A stretch of 64,000 bases of DNA from an uncultured Clostridia bacterium (lineage in GTDB: Bacteria; Bacillota; Clostridia; TANB77; CAG-508), in assembly GCA_934141475.1 (NCBI GenBank), contig CAKPCG010000004.1, forward strand, positions 16,338 to 80,337, written 5' to 3'. Below are positions 36,571-44,744 of this stretch, piece by piece (position 1 is the first letter of the stretch; the number at the start of each line of letters is the position of its first letter). Position numbers and translations under genes: made by a program. The notes under the pieces were generated by a model. The model was not told the DNA's origin and searched no databases. It saw only the letters and a program-made list of their open reading frames with translations.

Positions 36571-38970
36571 ATGATAGAATTACTTTCTCCTGTTGGAGAT
36601 TTTGAATGTTTAAAAGCAGCTGTACAAAATGGTGCAAATGCTGTATATTTTGGTGCTAAATCATTTGGAGCAAGAGCATTTGCATCTAATTTTGATGATT
36701 CTTGTTTAAATGAAGCTATTAATTATGCCAAATTACGAAATGTAAAAACAAATCTTACTTTAAACACTCTTATTAAAGAAGATGAATTTGAAAATGCTTT
36801 ATTACTCGCAAATAAAGCTTATGAATACGGAATTGATGCAATAATTGTACAAGATATTGGACTTGCCAATAAATTAATTAAAGAGTTTCCAGATATTGCA
36901 ATACATGCGAGTACCCAAATGACAGTTCATAATTTAGAGGGTGTTAATTTACTTAAAAATTTAGGATTTAAAAGAGTTGTTTTGTCTCGTGAACTTTCAT
37001 TAGATGAAATTAAATATATATGTAATAATTCAGATTTAGAAATTGAAGTTTTTATCCATGGTGCTCTTTGTATCTCATATTCAGGTCAATGCCTATTTTC
37101 TAGTATGATTGGTGGTAGATCTGGAAATAGAGGCAAATGTGCTCAAACTTGTAGACTACCATATGAACTATTAAAACAAGAAAATAATGATATTTTAAAA
37201 TTAGATAAAGGGTATTTATTAAGCACTCGTGATTTATGTTCACTTGAACTAATACCTGATTTAATAAAATCTGGCGTTACTTCTTTTAAAATTGAAGGTC
37301 GTATGAAAAGCCCTGAATATGTTTCAACAGTTACTAGAATTTATAGAAAATACATAGATTTAGCTTGTAACAATTCTTCTCAATATAAAATAGATCCAAA
37401 TGATAAATATGAATTGATGCAAGTTTTTAATAGAGGGAATTTTTCTAGCGGACATTTACTTTCTTCTTCTAATCATAATCTTATTTTTAAAGAGAAGCAA
37501 AACAATATGGGTATATATTTAGGAAAAATCGTTAAATATAATGCAAATAAAGGACTTGTAACAGCAAAACTAGATACAAATATATCAATTGGTGACCAGA
37601 TAACTTTTGAAAAAGAAAATACCAAATACACAATTTCTGAATTATTGCAAAAAAATCAAAATATAAAAACTGCCTCACCTATGCAAATTGTTACTTTCGG
37701 TAGAATGAAAGGAAATATAAATTTAGGAGATAAAATATACAAAATTTCTGATAAAAAACTCACTCAAAATGCTATTTCTAGCTATTCTAAGGAATATATA
37801 AAAAATAAAATAGATTGTAATATTGTAATAAAAAAAGAACAAAAAATAAATGTTTCAATGTCATCAAAAACATTTAATTGCACTATAAATTATGTGTATG
37901 ACTTTATTCCGGAAGCATCTAAAAATTCATCAATTACAAAAGAAAAAATAATTTTTCAATTTAGTAAAACCCAAGATACTGAGTTTGAATTTGAAAACTT
38001 TAATATCGAACTTGATGAAAATATTTTTATTCCTGTTTCTATATTAAATGATATAAGACGTTTGGGCATAAATTCACTTAGAAATAAAATTGTAAATAGT
38101 TTTAAAAGAGATTCAAATTATAAAGTTTGTTCTAAAAAAGAAGAAAAAAATACTATATGTTCAGATAAAAAGGTTTCTTTGCTTTTAAATAATTTAGATA
38201 TTGACCTTACTAAACTTGAATTAGTAGATAGACTTTATGTTCCACTTAAGTATTTTGGAATTTCAGATTACAGTGAAAATTTGCAATATTTATCTAATAA
38301 ATTTAATTTATATATTTACATGCCTACGATTATTAGAAAAAATTATACAAATACAGCAAAAAAAATATTAGAAAACTCTATAAATAATTTAAAAATAGCT
38401 GGAATTGTAATTTCTAATATGTCTCAGCTTAATATACTTCCTTCTTGTAAGAATAACTTAAATATAATTGGAAATTATACATTAAATTTATATAACAGTT
38501 TTTCAGCTGATTTTTTTAATAATTTAAAAATAAATGAAGTTACAATTTCACCAGAACTTGACAAAGATGGAATTTTGTCACTTTCTAAAAATAGTAATGT
38601 AAAAAAAGAATTAATTGTATATGGAAATATTCCTGTAATGACAATGAACTACTGCCCTCTCGGCAAAACTAATAAGTGTTATAAAGAGTGTAAAAAATTC
38701 TGTGCCAACTATAATTCTAAATATTATTTAAAAGACCGTTTAGGACTTTTGTTTAGAGTTATTCCCGATAATAGTCAAACAATTACAACCATATATAATT
38801 CAAAAACAATGTCTATAAAATATGATGATTTTGATATAAACTCTGTTAGAATAGATATTTTAGATGAAACAATAGAACAAATTAATTTGATTATTAGTAC
38901 TGTAAAAAATGGTGATAGATTTGAAGGAAAAGATTTTACGAATGGTAATTTAAATAGATTGGATTTATGA
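36571..38970 (+). CDS. U32 family protein, RlhA-like
   Basis: The 799-residue protein begins with the U32 signature MIELLSPVGDFECLKAAVQNGA and has the Cys-containing core HGALCISYSGQC, GKCAQTCRLPY and SFKIEGRMKSPEY. A long C-terminal part resembles DUF3656, as in two-part U32 proteins. Once called peptidases, several U32 proteins are now known to hydroxylate RNA: RlhA makes 5-hydroxycytidine in 23S rRNA and TrhP modifies tRNA wobble U. Such a role is more likely here than proteolysis. The four Cys would fit an Fe-S site. It has its own promoter and AAAAGGAA site. Confidence 0.85.
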   Translation: MIELLSPVGDFECLKAAVQNGANAVYFGAKSFGARAFASNFDDSCLNEAINYAKLRNVKTNLTLNTLIKEDEFENALLLANKAYEYGIDAIIVQDIGLANKLIKEFPDIAIHASTQMTVHNLEGVNLLKNLGFKRVVLSRELSLDEIKYICNNSDLEIEVFIHGALCISYSGQCLFSSMIGGRSGNRGKCAQTCRLPYELLKQENNDILKLDKGYLLSTRDLCSLELIPDLIKSGVTSFKIEGRMKSPEYVSTVTRIYRKYIDLACNNSSQYKIDPNDKYELMQVFNRGNFSSGHLLSSSNHNLIFKEKQNNMGIYLGKIVKYNANKGLVTAKLDTNISIGDQITFEKENTKYTISELLQKNQNIKTASPMQIVTFGRMKGNINLGDKIYKISDKKLTQNAISSYSKEYIKNKIDCNIVIKKEQKINVSMSSKTFNCTINYVYDFIPEASKNSSITKEKIIFQFSKTQDTEFEFENFNIELDENIFIPVSILNDIRRLGINSLRNKIVNSFKRDSNYKVCSKKEEKNTICSDKKVSLLLNNLDIDLTKLELVDRLYVPLKYFGISDYSENLQYLSNKFNLYIYMPTIIRKNYTNTAKKILENSINNLKIAGIVISNMSQLNILPSCKNNLNIIGNYTLNLYNSFSADFFNNLKINEVTISPELDKDGILSLSKNSNVKKELIVYGNIPVMTMNYCPLGKTNKCYKECKKFCANYNSKYYLKDRLGLLFRVIPDNSQTITTIYNSKTMSIKYDDFDINSVRIDILDETIEQINLIISTVKNGDRFEGKDFTNGNLNRLDL

Positions 38971-38985
38971 TTTTTATATTATTTT

Positions 38986-39025
38986 GAGAAATAGTAAAAT
39001 AATATTTTTCTTATTGCTATTTCTC
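38986..39025 (+). terminator. Hairpin after the U32 gene
   Basis: GAGAAATAG pairs with CTATTTCTC around an A/T-rich loop of about 22 nt. No clear U-run follows, so it may be a weak terminator or an mRNA end. Confidence 0.35.
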
Positions 39026-39092
39026 GAAATTTGTTTAAAAATATACTTTTTTGAGTTTTTTTTAAAAATTTTCAGATTTTTCAAAAAAACTA

Positions 39093-39121
39093 TTGACAAA
39101 AAAATAAAAATATTATATACT
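39093..39121 (+). promoter_or_regulatory. Promoter of the tRNA gene
   Basis: TTGACA (39093-39098), 17 bp, TATACT (39116-39121), 20 nt upstream of the tRNA. Confidence 0.85.
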
Positions 39122-39141
39122 TCAATCTGTCGTTAGGAAAT

Positions 39142-39218
39142 GCTCCCTTAGCTCAGTTGGTCAGAGCAACCGGCTCATAACCGGTGGGTCCAAGGTTCGA
39201 ATCCTTGAGGGAGCACCA
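39142..39218 (+). tRNA. tRNA-Met (anticodon CAT)
   Basis: A complete cloverleaf can be drawn. The acceptor stem is GCTCCCT/AGGGAGC, the D stem GCTC/GAGC and the anticodon stem ACCGG/CCGGT with loop CTCATAA (anticodon 39176-39178). The T stem is CAAGG/CCTTG with TTCGAAT, and CCA is encoded. A CAT anticodon means elongator Met unless C34 is modified to lysidine, which would make it Ile2. The G1-C72 pair rules against an initiator tRNA. It has a consensus promoter and a terminator. Confidence 0.93.
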
Positions 39219-39257
39219 ATAAATATATCTGTTTAAACTATGTAACAGATTGGCAAA

Positions 39258-39290
39258 AACAATCAGAGAATAAAATCTGGTTGTTTTTTT
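39258..39290 (+). terminator. Terminator of the tRNA transcript
   Basis: AACAATCAGA pairs with TCTGGTTGTT (one G-U pair) and is followed by TTTTT; a flanking GGCAA/TTGCC extends it. Confidence 0.75.
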
Positions 39291-39339
39291 GTTGCCTAAA
39301 AACAATTGTACTAAAGTTGAAATGTATGAAATGAAAATA

Positions 39340-39379
39340 AAAAAAGGCAAGATCACAATTGTAAAAACTTGCCTTTTTT
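39340..39379 (-). terminator. Terminator of the gene at 39414-39788
   Basis: A perfect 12-bp stem AAAAAAGGCAAG/CTTGCCTTTTTT (39340-39351, 39368-39379) has a 16-nt loop and works on either strand. Confidence 0.75.
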
Positions 39380-39413
39380 GCATAGCTATTTAGCCTTCGT
39401 CTTAGATACAACA

Positions 39414-39788
39414 TTACACCATTATCTGTAGTGTCCACTTTTCAAATAAGGTTTCTATCAATAATAGATCAAACCACACATTTGGATTACAAGTATTAAT
39501 AACTATTCCTTTACGATCCCTCTGAATAAAGTCTACCGGTACATATGAAGTACCGTTTTTGAAAGAACTATTACCGCATTTCGGGTGATTACCATGCTCT
39601 CCAAAGCCAACATCATAAACTGCAGAATTATCCGAAAATCCTTCCTCGTGAACTTTGAAAGTACGGCAAGCAGTAACATTATTGCCAAATGTTCTCATTA
39701 ACCTCACTTTGGTAATAACTTCATCAGCATGAAATACATCATAATCAGTAATGAAGTTTTCACTTTCTACATTCGTTGTTGTATTCAT
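39414..39788 (-). CDS. Unknown protein, possibly foreign
   Basis: I do not recognise this 124-residue protein. It has no signal peptide or membrane segment. Visible features are GFGEHGNHPKCGNSSF with His and Cys residues that could bind metal, and two further Cys. Its base composition is richer in G+C than the surroundings, and its codons are less A/T-biased. With its place right after a tRNA gene, this suggests transfer. A strong ACAGGAGG site and a downstream terminator indicate a real, separately expressed gene. Confidence 0.6.
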   Translation of the reverse strand: MNTTTNVESENFITDYDVFHADEVITKVRLMRTFGNNVTACRTFKVHEEGFSDNSAVYDVGFGEHGNHPKCGNSSFKNGTSYVPVDFIQRDRKGIVINTCNPNVWFDLLLIETLFEKWTLQIMV

Positions 39789-39964
39789 AGTTAATTCCTC
39801 CTGTCAATTGGCTAATCCAGCTGTTTCGAGTCATAATTTGCATCCTTATAGGTATATATCTTTTCAACCTTAGATAACAAAAAGACCTTTAACAACCTAA
39901 CTAAGATTGTCAATGTGCTTTTACATTAAAACCAATATAATTATGCCACAATTTACATAAAAAG

Positions 39965-39997
39965 TCAAAAAAGAGATTGAAATATAAAATCAATCTC
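39965..39997 (-). terminator. Terminator of the gene at 40005-40994
   Basis: GAGATTGA/TCAATCTC (39973-39980, 39990-39997) is followed by six Ts on the minus strand. Confidence 0.8.
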
Positions 39998-40004
39998 GTT
40001 TTTA

Positions 40005-40994
40005 TTAATTATTTTCTCCTCTTCCTTCTGGAAGTGCATTACTTGGTAATTCTATTCTAATTCTTATTCTAAATACATATGTAGCTGCTCTAAATACTTT
40101 GCTGTTTTTAATCTTTTGCCATAATGATGGTTTTGCTTTAAATGTTGTTTGTTCTTTGTATTCTTCATATTTTTCTGTTGTTTCATTGCTTATATTTTGA
40201 TTTTTGCTCTTTACTACTTGTTGTTCTTCATTTTCTTGTATTGTTTGAACATTTGCTTTTACCTTATTTTTTTCTTTTCTCTTTAATTTTGCTTTTTTAG
40301 CAGGTTTTTCAGCAACTTCTTCTATGTTTTCATTTGTGATTTCTTCTGCCTCAATTTGCTCTATTTTTTCTTCTGGTGTAGGTATTAATTTTAAGGCATC
40401 TGATATTTCTATTCCTATAAAGCTTAATGCTTTTGAGCTATCTTCTAATCTTTCCATATCTATTTCTATGTGTAAATTAGATTCTAGGTTGTTTGCTTTT
40501 GCTTTTAATATTTTCATAGAATCATTGTATTTTTGCGATGTTTTTCCTTTGCATCTTCCCACTGTTTTTAAACTTTCTATAATTTCTTCTGGGAATTTAT
40601 CTGCTACATCTTCTACTTCTTTTTTCCATCCTTCTTCTTTGTTGTCTACCATTTCTATTAGCTCATTTAGGTTTGCAGCTAAGGCTATGTTCTCTTCTCT
40701 TTGTTTAATTAATTCTTCAACTTTTTTTGTATTTTCTTCAAACTGATTTATTGCAAACTCTACCAAACTATAGGCAGCATTATATACACTTACAGGGAAA
40801 TTTTTCTTTTTAGGATATTCTATTAAGTATGTCTTTATAGATTCTATCAAATCTTTAAAATATGTATCTTCTTCTAATTGTATTATTTTTTTCTTATTGT
40901 TTGGATTTATTAATTTTTGAACTTTATCTATATTTGATATTATTTTTTCCTCTGTGATTACCATTCTCACATTTACTATGCCAGACTTAGACAT
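40005..40994 (-). CDS. Unknown helical protein
   Basis: The 329-residue protein has no recognised domain, signal peptide or membrane helix. Residues 1-215 are rich in Glu, Lys, Ile and Asn and look mostly helical, with likely coiled coil near 80-115. Residues 220-300 are a charged low-complexity linker (KPAKKAKLKRKEKNK). The C-terminus is more compact and basic (FRIRIRIE). A cytoplasmic scaffold is possible but unproven. It has an AAAGGAGGG site and its own terminator, so it is probably monocistronic. Confidence 0.7.
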   Translation of the reverse strand: MSKSGIVNVRMVITEEKIISNIDKVQKLINPNNKKKIIQLEEDTYFKDLIESIKTYLIEYPKKKNFPVSVYNAAYSLVEFAINQFEENTKKVEELIKQREENIALAANLNELIEMVDNKEEGWKKEVEDVADKFPEEIIESLKTVGRCKGKTSQKYNDSMKILKAKANNLESNLHIEIDMERLEDSSKALSFIGIEISDALKLIPTPEEKIEQIEAEEITNENIEEVAEKPAKKAKLKRKEKNKVKANVQTIQENEEQQVVKSKNQNISNETTEKYEEYKEQTTFKAKPSLWQKIKNSKVFRAATYVFRIRIRIELPSNALPEGRGENN

Positions 40995-41140
40995 TGTAAA
41001 CTTCCCTCCTTTGTTATTATTTTAACGTAATTTCTACATAATTCATTTTTATTATACATCACTCCCGTAAAAACTACAAGGAATTTCAAAAAAGTTTTCT
41101 TTACATTTTCGTAACAGAAATATTACATTTTCATTACATT

Positions 41141-42859
41141 TTATTTGATTTTTTTCATTATTTTATCCATCTCAATATTTCTTTTTACTTTTAATGTAGT
41201 TGTTTTTACAAGTTCTTCGTCTGTCAATATTAATTTTTTTACATACTTATATTTTGGCATAGTTTGATTTACTTCTTTTACCCAAGCCCATATTTTTTCT
41301 TTTATTTCTTCTTCATTAATCTCTCCAAATTGTTTTTTAACGTAATCTTTGTCATAGCAAACTTCTACAGACAATGTTACATCTCCATCTCTTGCTGGCA
41401 TACCAAATACCATACATTCTTTTACCAATTCAGACTTTTCTATTAAGCTTTCAATCTCTTCTGGATAAACATTTTTTCCATTTTTTAAAACAATAACAAA
41501 TTTCTTTCTTCCAGAAATATATATATATCCATTTTTATCAATTCTGGCTAAGTCTCCTGTGCGGAACCATCCATCTTCTGTAAAGACTTCTTTGTTTGCT
41601 TCTTCATTATTATAATATCCAAGCATTACAGAATCACCTTTAGCTAATAATTCTCCAACACCTTCTTGATCTTTATTATCTATTTTTACTTCTACACTTG
41701 GGAATTTTTTTCCTATTGATCCTAGTCTTTTTTGCTTTGTAAGTTCTGCTGCAATTACTGGTGATGTTTCTGTTAAACCATATCCTTGTAATAAGTTAAA
41801 TCCTAAATCCCAAAATCCTTTTTCTTTTTCAGGTGATAAAGCAGCTCCACCCGCAACCATTATGCGAAGGCATCCTCCAAGGTTTTCGTGAATTTCTTTA
41901 AACAATTTTTTTCTAATATCTATTCCTACTTTTAATAAACAATTGCTTATTTTTATCCCCTTTTTTACTGTTGGCATTTTTCCTTTTTCTTCTATTGTTT
42001 TCATTAATTTGTCATACATTTTTTCAAAAACAACAGGCACACATATCATTGCTGTAATTTTAAAATTTTTAAGTTCATCTGCAATATGTCTAACACCTTT
42101 AGAAAAGATTATGCTTCCTCCAATTGATAATGGGTACAAAAATCCAACTGTACATTCAAATGTATGGTGTAATGGTAAAAATGATAAAAATCTATCTGTT
42201 TCATCTAATTCAAAAACATTTCTAATATCTCTTACATTTGTACAAATATTTTTCTGTGATAACATTACAGCTTTTGATTGATTTGTTGTACCAGATGTAA
42301 ATAGCATTATTGTCATTTCATCATTGTTTATTTTAGTATTTAAAAATTCTTCATTTCCATTATCTAATAATTCTCTTCCTTTTTTAGTTATCTCTTTTAA
42401 TGAATATTTATTAAAATCATTTTTTTCTAAATCCATAGAAATAAAATATTTTAACTTTGTATTACCTTGTTTTTGAATTTTAGCCATAGTTTCGTCATAT
42501 TTATTTGAATAAAAAATTGCTTCCACTTCTGAACGAATTATTAAACTTTCTATTTCATTTTCTGGTAAGGCTTTATCTAAAGGTACTACAACTCCTGTAC
42601 CACATGCAACTGAAAGATATGCAAGCTCCCATTCATATCTATTTTCACCTATAACTGCTATTCTTTTTCCTCTTAGCCCCATTTCTACTAAAGCTGTTCC
42701 AAGGCTGTTTATTTCTCTATAAAATTCTTTGTATGTTACAATTTTTGAGTCTTCTAATCCTTTACCACCTAAATAAAATGCTGGTCTTTCCCCAAATTTT
42801 TCTTCAGATTTTTTCATCATTTCTTTTAAATTTTCAAATCTTGTTGTTCTATCTAACAT
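41141..42859 (-). CDS. AMP-forming long-chain acyl-CoA ligase
   Basis: The 572-residue adenylate-forming enzyme has the P-loop-like LFTSGTTNQSKAV, the A5 motif GYGLTETSPV and WFRTGDLARIDKNGYIYISGRKK, and the catalytic Lys in the C-terminal TTTLKVKRN. It activates a carboxylic acid, probably a fatty acid, to acyl-AMP and then acyl-CoA or another thioester. It starts 2 nt after the TetR gene, so it is likely repressed by that regulator and induced by an acyl ligand. Substrate length cannot be read from sequence. Confidence 0.92.
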   Translation of the reverse strand: MLDRTTRFENLKEMMKKSEEKFGERPAFYLGGKGLEDSKIVTYKEFYREINSLGTALVEMGLRGKRIAVIGENRYEWELAYLSVACGTGVVVPLDKALPENEIESLIIRSEVEAIFYSNKYDETMAKIQKQGNTKLKYFISMDLEKNDFNKYSLKEITKKGRELLDNGNEEFLNTKINNDEMTIMLFTSGTTNQSKAVMLSQKNICTNVRDIRNVFELDETDRFLSFLPLHHTFECTVGFLYPLSIGGSIIFSKGVRHIADELKNFKITAMICVPVVFEKMYDKLMKTIEEKGKMPTVKKGIKISNCLLKVGIDIRKKLFKEIHENLGGCLRIMVAGGAALSPEKEKGFWDLGFNLLQGYGLTETSPVIAAELTKQKRLGSIGKKFPSVEVKIDNKDQEGVGELLAKGDSVMLGYYNNEEANKEVFTEDGWFRTGDLARIDKNGYIYISGRKKFVIVLKNGKNVYPEEIESLIEKSELVKECMVFGMPARDGDVTLSVEVCYDKDYVKKQFGEINEEEIKEKIWAWVKEVNQTMPKYKYVKKLILTDEELVKTTTLKVKRNIEMDKIMKKIK

Positions 42860-42861
42860 TT

Positions 42862-43431
42862 TTATTTCTCCTTTAACCCTTTTATTATTGTGTCATCAAA
42901 TTCTTTATATACTTTTCCTATATCAAAATTTTCTTTATCTCTTAGCTTATATACTAAACATGAACAGATAAGTCCATAAATTTCAGAAGCATATATTTTT
43001 TCATTTCCTTGTTTTATTTGTTTTAGTTCTATACCTTCTTTTACAATATCTTCTATCTTTTTTATATACTGGTATATAGACTCTTTGCATCTTTGGTTTC
43101 TTTTTTCATTTCCATAAAATTGACTTAACAAAATTGTTATTATATCTTCGTATTTATCCACTATTTTTATTTGTATAAGTACTATAGCTTTTATTTTATC
43201 TATATAATTTTGATATTTTGCTGTTTTTATATCTACACTATTTTGTAATAGCTTTACTCCCTCTGCTACCAAAAAATCAAAAATTTCTTCTTTACTTGAA
43301 AAATGATAATACAAAGTTCCTTTTGCCACTCCAACTGTTGCTGTTATTTCTTCTATACTAGTATTTTCATATCCTTTTTCTGCAAACAATTTCATTGACG
43401 TTTCAAATATTTTTCTCTTCGTTTTATTCAA
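42862..43431 (-). CDS. TetR/AcrR family regulator
   Basis: The 189-residue protein has a TetR helix-turn-helix at about residues 5-50 (TSIEEITATVGVAKGTLYYHF) and a helical ligand domain. It starts at TTG (43431): an AAAGAGGG site lies 8 nt upstream, and the next ATG (residue 13) would remove helix 1. It is the first gene of an operon with the acyl-CoA ligase, so it probably controls fatty-acid use and itself. A consensus promoter is at 43471-43499. Confidence 0.88.
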   Translation of the reverse strand: MNKTKRKIFETSMKLFAEKGYENTSIEEITATVGVAKGTLYYHFSSKEEIFDFLVAEGVKLLQNSVDIKTAKYQNYIDKIKAIVLIQIKIVDKYEDIITILLSQFYGNEKRNQRCKESIYQYIKKIEDIVKEGIELKQIKQGNEKIYASEIYGLICSCLVYKLRDKENFDIGKVYKEFDDTIIKGLKEK

Positions 43432-43470
43432 TAGTGGGTCCCTCTTTCTTAATTACTTTTTTACATGCTT

Positions 43471-43499
43471 ATTATATATATTTTTTTCGTATTTTGCAA
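43471..43499 (-). promoter_or_regulatory. Promoter of the TetR-acyl-CoA ligase operon
   Basis: The minus strand has TTGCAA (43494-43499), 17 bp, TATAAT (43471-43476). The start codon follows about 40 nt later. Confidence 0.72.
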
Positions 43500-43559
43500 T
43501 AGTATGTTAAAATTTGAATTTACGGTCGATATATTTTTTTAAAAGTTTTAGTAAAAAAC

Positions 43560-43588
43560 TTGAATTTATTTTAAAATTAGTATAGTAT
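43560..43588 (+). promoter_or_regulatory. Promoter of the DUF4912 gene
   Basis: TTGAAT (43560-43565), 17 bp, TAGTAT (43583-43588), 28 nt before the ATG. Confidence 0.55.
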
Positions 43589-43616
43589 ATATAAAAAAGA
43601 AACAGGAGGATAAAAA

Positions 43617-44627
43617 ATGCCTAAGAAAACAAAAGAACCAGATAATACGTTTGAGAATATAAAAAATTACTTATTATCTCCTATAAAGGGTAATAAGACA
43701 AAAAATAAAACCCAAACAGAATCTGCTAAAACAAAAGTAAATTCAAAAAAAGTAGAAAAAAAATCAGCTAAAGCTCCAGATAAAACATCTTCTATAAAAA
43801 AATCGTCAAAAGTAGCTACATCTACTAGAATTTCGACTACTAATAGCTCTACAAAAAAGGTAGAATCTAATAAACAAAAACTAGTTGAAGAAAAAAGCTC
43901 TAGCTTAGCTGTTTCTAAAGCTCAAGAGAAAAATGATGTAAAAAAAGAAGAAAAAGAAAAAATCTCAACACCAAAAATAAAAAAATTCTCTCCAGAATAT
44001 TATGACTTACCATACAAATATAATAAAACAGTAGTTAAAATTTTAGCTCAAACACCTACTCACCTATTTGTATATTGGGAAATTTCAGATGATGATAGAG
44101 AAAAATTAAAAGAACAATATGGAGATTACTTCTTTGAAATAACCAAACCTGTTTTAATTATACACAATAAAACAATGAACTACTCTTTTGAAATAGATAT
44201 AAATGATTTTGCAAATAGTTGGTATTTTAACGTAAATGATAGTAATTGTGAATATCAAATTGAACTTGGTAGAAGACCTATTCCTATTAATTACAGTTAT
44301 ATTCCAAATTATAATGTTGAAGAAAAAGGTCAAATAAAACCTGTAGAATCACCATATATCTACATCTCTTCTTCAAACAATCTTGAAGCACCAAATGATC
44401 ATGTTTTATTTAATAATAGCCAAAAAATATATTTTAGAAACGTAAAAACAAATCAAATTATAGAAAAAGATATTAAAGACTTCCCACACATATTTCAAAA
44501 TGACGAATTTATTAGTATTTACAAGCTATATGAAAACCTATACAAAGATGAAATCTTTAATGGTCATTTCAAGCACATGAATCCATCTTCTGGCAATCCG
44601 TCATCTGGAAACTTAAGTTCATGGTAA
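43617..44627 (+). CDS. DUF4912 protein with Lys/Ser-rich N-terminus
   Basis: The 336-residue protein has a basic, low-complexity N-terminal region (1-125, many Lys, Ser, Thr) and a DUF4912-like domain (about 128-310: YKYNKTVVKILAQTPTHLFVYWEIS, ELGRRPIPINYSYIP). The tail is NPSSGNPSSG-like. DUF4912 genes are often next to GH57 branching enzymes, as here, which suggests a role in glycogen or other alpha-glucan metabolism, perhaps glucan binding. The reaction, if any, is unknown. A terminator separates it from the GH57 gene. The CAGGAGGA site supports the start. Confidence 0.82.
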   Translation: MPKKTKEPDNTFENIKNYLLSPIKGNKTKNKTQTESAKTKVNSKKVEKKSAKAPDKTSSIKKSSKVATSTRISTTNSSTKKVESNKQKLVEEKSSSLAVSKAQEKNDVKKEEKEKISTPKIKKFSPEYYDLPYKYNKTVVKILAQTPTHLFVYWEISDDDREKLKEQYGDYFFEITKPVLIIHNKTMNYSFEIDINDFANSWYFNVNDSNCEYQIELGRRPIPINYSYIPNYNVEEKGQIKPVESPYIYISSSNNLEAPNDHVLFNNSQKIYFRNVKTNQIIEKDIKDFPHIFQNDEFISIYKLYENLYKDEIFNGHFKHMNPSSGNPSSGNLSSW

Positions 44628-44662
44628 GTTATTTAAATAAAATATAATAAAACAATAGTCTT

Positions 44663-44698
44663 AATCTAGCTTTTATTTGATTTAAGCTAGATTTTTTA
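44663..44698 (+). terminator. Terminator between DUF4912 and GH57 genes
   Basis: AATCTAGCTT/AAGCTAGATT (44663-44672, 44684-44693) is followed by TTTTTATTTTTT. No clear promoter follows before the GH57 gene, so part of its transcription is probably read-through. Confidence 0.75.
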
Positions 44699-44708
44699 TT
44701 TTTTAAAG

Positions 44709-44744
44709 AAAGGAGAGTATAGATAAATCTATACTAAAAATCAA
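44709..44744 (+). promoter_or_regulatory. 5' leader: SD, hairpin, start codon (GH57 gene)
   Basis: AAAGGAG (44709-44715) is followed at once by a 20-nt near-perfect palindrome (44716-44735) and then AAAAATCAA before the ATG at 44745. SD-ATG distance is 29 nt, but 9 nt if the hairpin is looped out. No upstream in-frame start is possible because TAA lies at 44724-44726. The leader closely resembles 50692-50727. Confidence 0.6.

Noticed and set aside
39153..39438. Minus-strand ORFs across the tRNA gene
   Set aside because: One reads ...SNLGPTGYEPVALTN, the usual false protein from the antisense strand of a tRNA; neither has a ribosome site, and both cross terminators.
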